Assembly: GCA_003402745.1 (NCBI GenBank)
Contig: QQND01000027.1
Location: forward strand, 1-35,080
Direction: 5' to 3'
Length of the DNA: 35,080 bases
DNA from: Verrucomicrobiota bacterium
Lineage (GTDB): Bacteria > Verrucomicrobiota > Verrucomicrobiia > Chthoniobacterales > Chthoniobacteraceae
Positions within the stretch are counted from its first letter, which is position 1; every line of letters starts with the position of its first letter. Both the position numbers and the translations under genes were made by a program. This document shows, in pieces, positions 33,239-35,080 of this stretch. The notes beneath the pieces are model-generated. The model was not told the DNA's origin and searched no databases. It was given only the letters and a program-made list of their open reading frames with translations.

Positions 33239-33265
33239 GCCGCACTCGAAGTTTGCGTGGCGCCC

Positions 33266-34240
33266 ATGAAAGCTCCTGTCCCTAAAATACTCGTGATTCG
33301 CGGGGGCGCGTTGGGGGATTTTATCCTGACGCTGCCCGCAATCCGGCTCCTGCGGGAAACGTTTCCAGAGGCGGAGCTGGAGGTGCTCGGGTATCCGCGG
33401 ATTGCTTCCCTGGTGGACAAACGTTTTTACGCGAGCCGGGTGCGGTCTATTGACTATGGGCCGATGGCGGGCTTTTTTGCGAAAAACGGCGTGCTCGACC
33501 CCGGGTTGTCAGAGTATTTCGCGGGATTTCAACAGGTGATCAGCTACATGTTCGACCCGGATGGGATTTTTGAAGCGAACGTGAGGAGGGCGGGAGTGAA
33601 GCATTATTTGGCGGCTTACAGAAGACCGGTTGCCCAGCATGCGGCTCGGGAATGGGCGGCGCCGTTGGAGGCGCTGGCGATGTATTTGGAGTCGCCCGCG
33701 GCCCAACTGTTTCCAAGCGATTCTGACAAGGCGGGCGCCAGGGAATGGCTGGGCGGCAGGTGCGGGGAGGTTCTGGCAGTGCATCCAGGCAGCGGGAGTC
33801 CTAAGAAAAACTGGGGTGCGGCGCTTTGGGCTCAGGTCGGGGAGTTCTATTGGCAGCAATTTCCGGAGGGGGAGATTGTGTTGGTGGGAGGGGAGGCCGA
33901 TGCGGAGGTGCTTCGTGCGCTGGAGGGCGCTTGGAGGGGGCGGCGCGTGCGGTGGGCCGTGGGGTTGGGACTTCCTGAGTTGGCCGCGGTTTTGGCCGAG
34001 TGCGGGCGATTTGCGGGGCACGACAGCGGGATTTCGCATTTGGCGGCTGCCGTCGGTGCGAAATGCGTGCTGCTGTTCGGGCCGACTGCGCCGGAAGTGT
34101 GGGCTCCAATGAATGCGGGTGTCAGCGTACTGCGAGCGCCCGGAGGCGATTTCGAGCAGTTGAGAGTTTCCGAGGTCTGGGTGCGGATTCGGGATGAGCT
34201 TTTGCTGGAGTCCCAAGCGCCGCTTTCCGCAGAGGGGTAA
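33266..34240 (+). CDS. Glycosyltransferase family 9 (heptosyltransferase-like)
   Basis: A 324-residue GT-B fold enzyme. The N-terminal motif ILVIRGGALGDFILTLPAIRLLR is that of ADP-heptose:LPS heptosyltransferases (key residues RGGALGD). In the second domain, AVHPGSGSPKKNWG binds the donor, and GHDSGISHLAAAVG with LFGPTAPEVWAP are classic GT9 signatures. It probably adds heptose or a related sugar to lipopolysaccharide core at the inner membrane face. The ATG at 33266 is chosen over a GTG 9 bp upstream. It starts 27 bp after the esterase-lactonase gene and is followed by a strong terminator. Donor identity is not certain. Confidence 0.9.
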   Translation: MKAPVPKILVIRGGALGDFILTLPAIRLLRETFPEAELEVLGYPRIASLVDKRFYASRVRSIDYGPMAGFFAKNGVLDPGLSEYFAGFQQVISYMFDPDGIFEANVRRAGVKHYLAAYRRPVAQHAAREWAAPLEALAMYLESPAAQLFPSDSDKAGAREWLGGRCGEVLAVHPGSGSPKKNWGAALWAQVGEFYWQQFPEGEIVLVGGEADAEVLRALEGAWRGRRVRWAVGLGLPELAAVLAECGRFAGHDSGISHLAAAVGAKCVLLFGPTAPEVWAPMNAGVSVLRAPGGDFEQLRVSEVWVRIRDELLLESQAPLSAEG

Positions 34241-34277
34241 GGATTAAAAAAGGGCAGCCGGGGATGGCTTTTTTGGG

Positions 34278-34309
34278 AGCCCCTTCTCTTGGGGGAGGAG
34301 CTGTTTTTT
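34278..34309 (+). terminator. Rho-independent terminator after the GT9 gene
   Basis: A stem of ten pairs with one mismatch and two G-T pairs runs from 34278 (AGCCCCTTCT) to 34302 (GGGAGGAGCT side), followed by a run of six T at 34304-34309. It sits 37 bp after the stop. A smaller hairpin (AGCC...GGCT plus T6) just before it may add to termination. Confidence 0.72.
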
Positions 34310-34408
34310 GGGGAAACCCGCGCGGCGGGGTTCGGAAAAGGGGGATCCAGGGGCTCCATTCTTGCTTTTGCGATTTTTAGAAACCTGCTAGTTCTTACAA
34401 TAAATCAA

Positions 34409-35080
34409 ATGGCAACAACTGTTATTTTAGGGGCGGGTGGACGCCTTGGAGCGGCGCTGGCTCGGGAATGGGGCGCGGCAGGCGAAGACGTGATTGCATT
34501 CAACCGGACCGAATTGCCCTTGGGGAATGCGGATCGCCTCGAACAGGTGCTCGCTTCCCTTGAATTTGACTGTCTGGTGAACTGCGCGGCGCTAACCAAT
34601 GTGGACTATTGCGAGGCTCATCCTGAGGAGGCGTTTAAAATCAACGGGGAAGCTGCCAATGAAGTTGCGCTATTATGCGAGCAGAAGGGTGCCCGTTGCC
34701 TGCATATCAGCACGGATTACGTCTTCGACGGGCATGCTTCGGCGCCCTACAAGGAAACGGACCCACCCCTTCCAATCAGTGTGTATGGCGAATCTAAGCG
34801 CCTGGGCGAAGAGGCGGTTCTTGCGGCGGGCTCCCGGCATTGGGCGGTGCGCGTCTCCTGGGTGTTCGGACCGGACCGGCCCAGTTTTGTGGACCAGGTG
34901 ATTTCCAGAGCGTTGGTGGAAGAGCGGGTGGATGCGGTGAACGACAAGTGGTCCGCGCCCACGTATGCGCTGGATACGGCGGTTCTTCTGCGGCCTTTTC
35001 TGCGGCGTGTGGAGGGGGGCGGGTTGCTGCACCTCAGCAACACGGGGGCCTGCACGTGGCAGGAGTACGGGCAGTTCGCC
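34409..35080 (+). CDS. rfbD: dTDP-4-dehydrorhamnose reductase, partial (runs off the window)
   Basis: The first 224 residues of an RmlD/RfbD-type reductase, which converts dTDP-4-keto-L-rhamnose to dTDP-L-rhamnose for surface polysaccharide. ILGAGGRLGAALARE gives the NAD(P)-binding GxxGxxG (8-14). NCAALTNVDYCE, ISTDYVFDG, the catalytic YGESK and DKWSAPTYALDTA are all family signatures. The frame is still open at the window edge; a complete protein would be near 290 residues. The ATG follows an A/T-rich stretch after the terminator, so it probably starts a new transcript. SAM-dependent or spore-coat SDR relatives are less likely. Confidence 0.92.
   Translation, partial: MATTVILGAGGRLGAALAREWGAAGEDVIAFNRTELPLGNADRLEQVLASLEFDCLVNCAALTNVDYCEAHPEEAFKINGEAANEVALLCEQKGARCLHISTDYVFDGHASAPYKETDPPLPISVYGESKRLGEEAVLAAGSRHWAVRVSWVFGPDRPSFVDQVISRALVEERVDAVNDKWSAPTYALDTAVLLRPFLRRVEGGGLLHLSNTGACTWQEYGQFA

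Overview
The window looks like a chromosomal segment of a Verrucomicrobiota bacterium. This is an inference from gene content: a DUF1552/DUF1592 pair of planctomycete-verrucomicrobial type, a secreted sulfatase beside a broken DUF1080 gene, a secreted sialate O-acetylesterase, an MqnD-like futalosine-pathway menaquinone gene, and a 34-residue AURKAIP1/COX24 (mS38-like) basic protein. Many genes lack a clear Shine-Dalgarno sequence. I saw no rRNA, tRNA, CRISPR array, insertion sequence or phage gene.

Layout. (1) 1-6270, minus strand, mostly housekeeping: a long-form hisG, the mS38-like mini-gene, a large TPR protein, DNA topoisomerase III, a Nudix hydrolase and a possible 29-residue membrane peptide. 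(2) 6451-7314, plus strand: the MqnD-like gene. (3) 7339-14768, minus strand: a tightly packed six-gene operon. In transcription order it encodes a response-regulator receiver domain fused to a membrane polyprenyl-phosphate-type glycosyltransferase (GT2), a TMTC-like GT-C membrane protein with TPRs, an NDP-sugar epimerase/dehydratase, a DegT-type sugar aminotransferase, a CHASE3-like histidine kinase (currently broken by a frameshift) and a NarL-type regulator. (4) 15083-21272, plus strand: a fragment of an ECF sigma factor, the DUF1552 and DUF1592 genes, and a sialate O-acetylesterase. (5) 21313-25165: a possible VOC-domain remnant, a ferritin-like protein, an SDR dehydrogenase, an esterase, and an exported protein with an Asp in nearly every heptad. 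(6) 25324-27251, minus strand: the sulfatase and a DUF1080 pseudogene with its middle missing. (7) 27679-29632, plus strand: a sugar N-formyltransferase and a divergent DegT-like aminotransferase. (8) 29741-33238: a DUF1275 membrane protein (minus), then tandem secreted esterases, the second fused to an SMP-30/gluconolactonase propeller. (9) 33266-35080, plus strand: a GT9 heptosyltransferase-like protein, a terminator, and rfbD running off the window.

The best candidate for an undescribed system is region 3. Its sugar genes parallel the logic of the Arn pathway: an aminotransferase, an ArnC/GtrB-like GT2 that loads a lipid carrier, and a GT-C enzyme that uses it. Here the GT2 carries its own phospho-acceptor domain, and that domain closely resembles the receiver of the NarL-type regulator encoded with a histidine kinase in the same operon. 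The simplest model is one kinase controlling both transcription (the NarL regulator) and glycosyltransferase activity directly (the receiver-GT2 fusion). The frameshift in the kinase means this strain's pathway may be uncoupled, unless the frameshift is a sequencing error.
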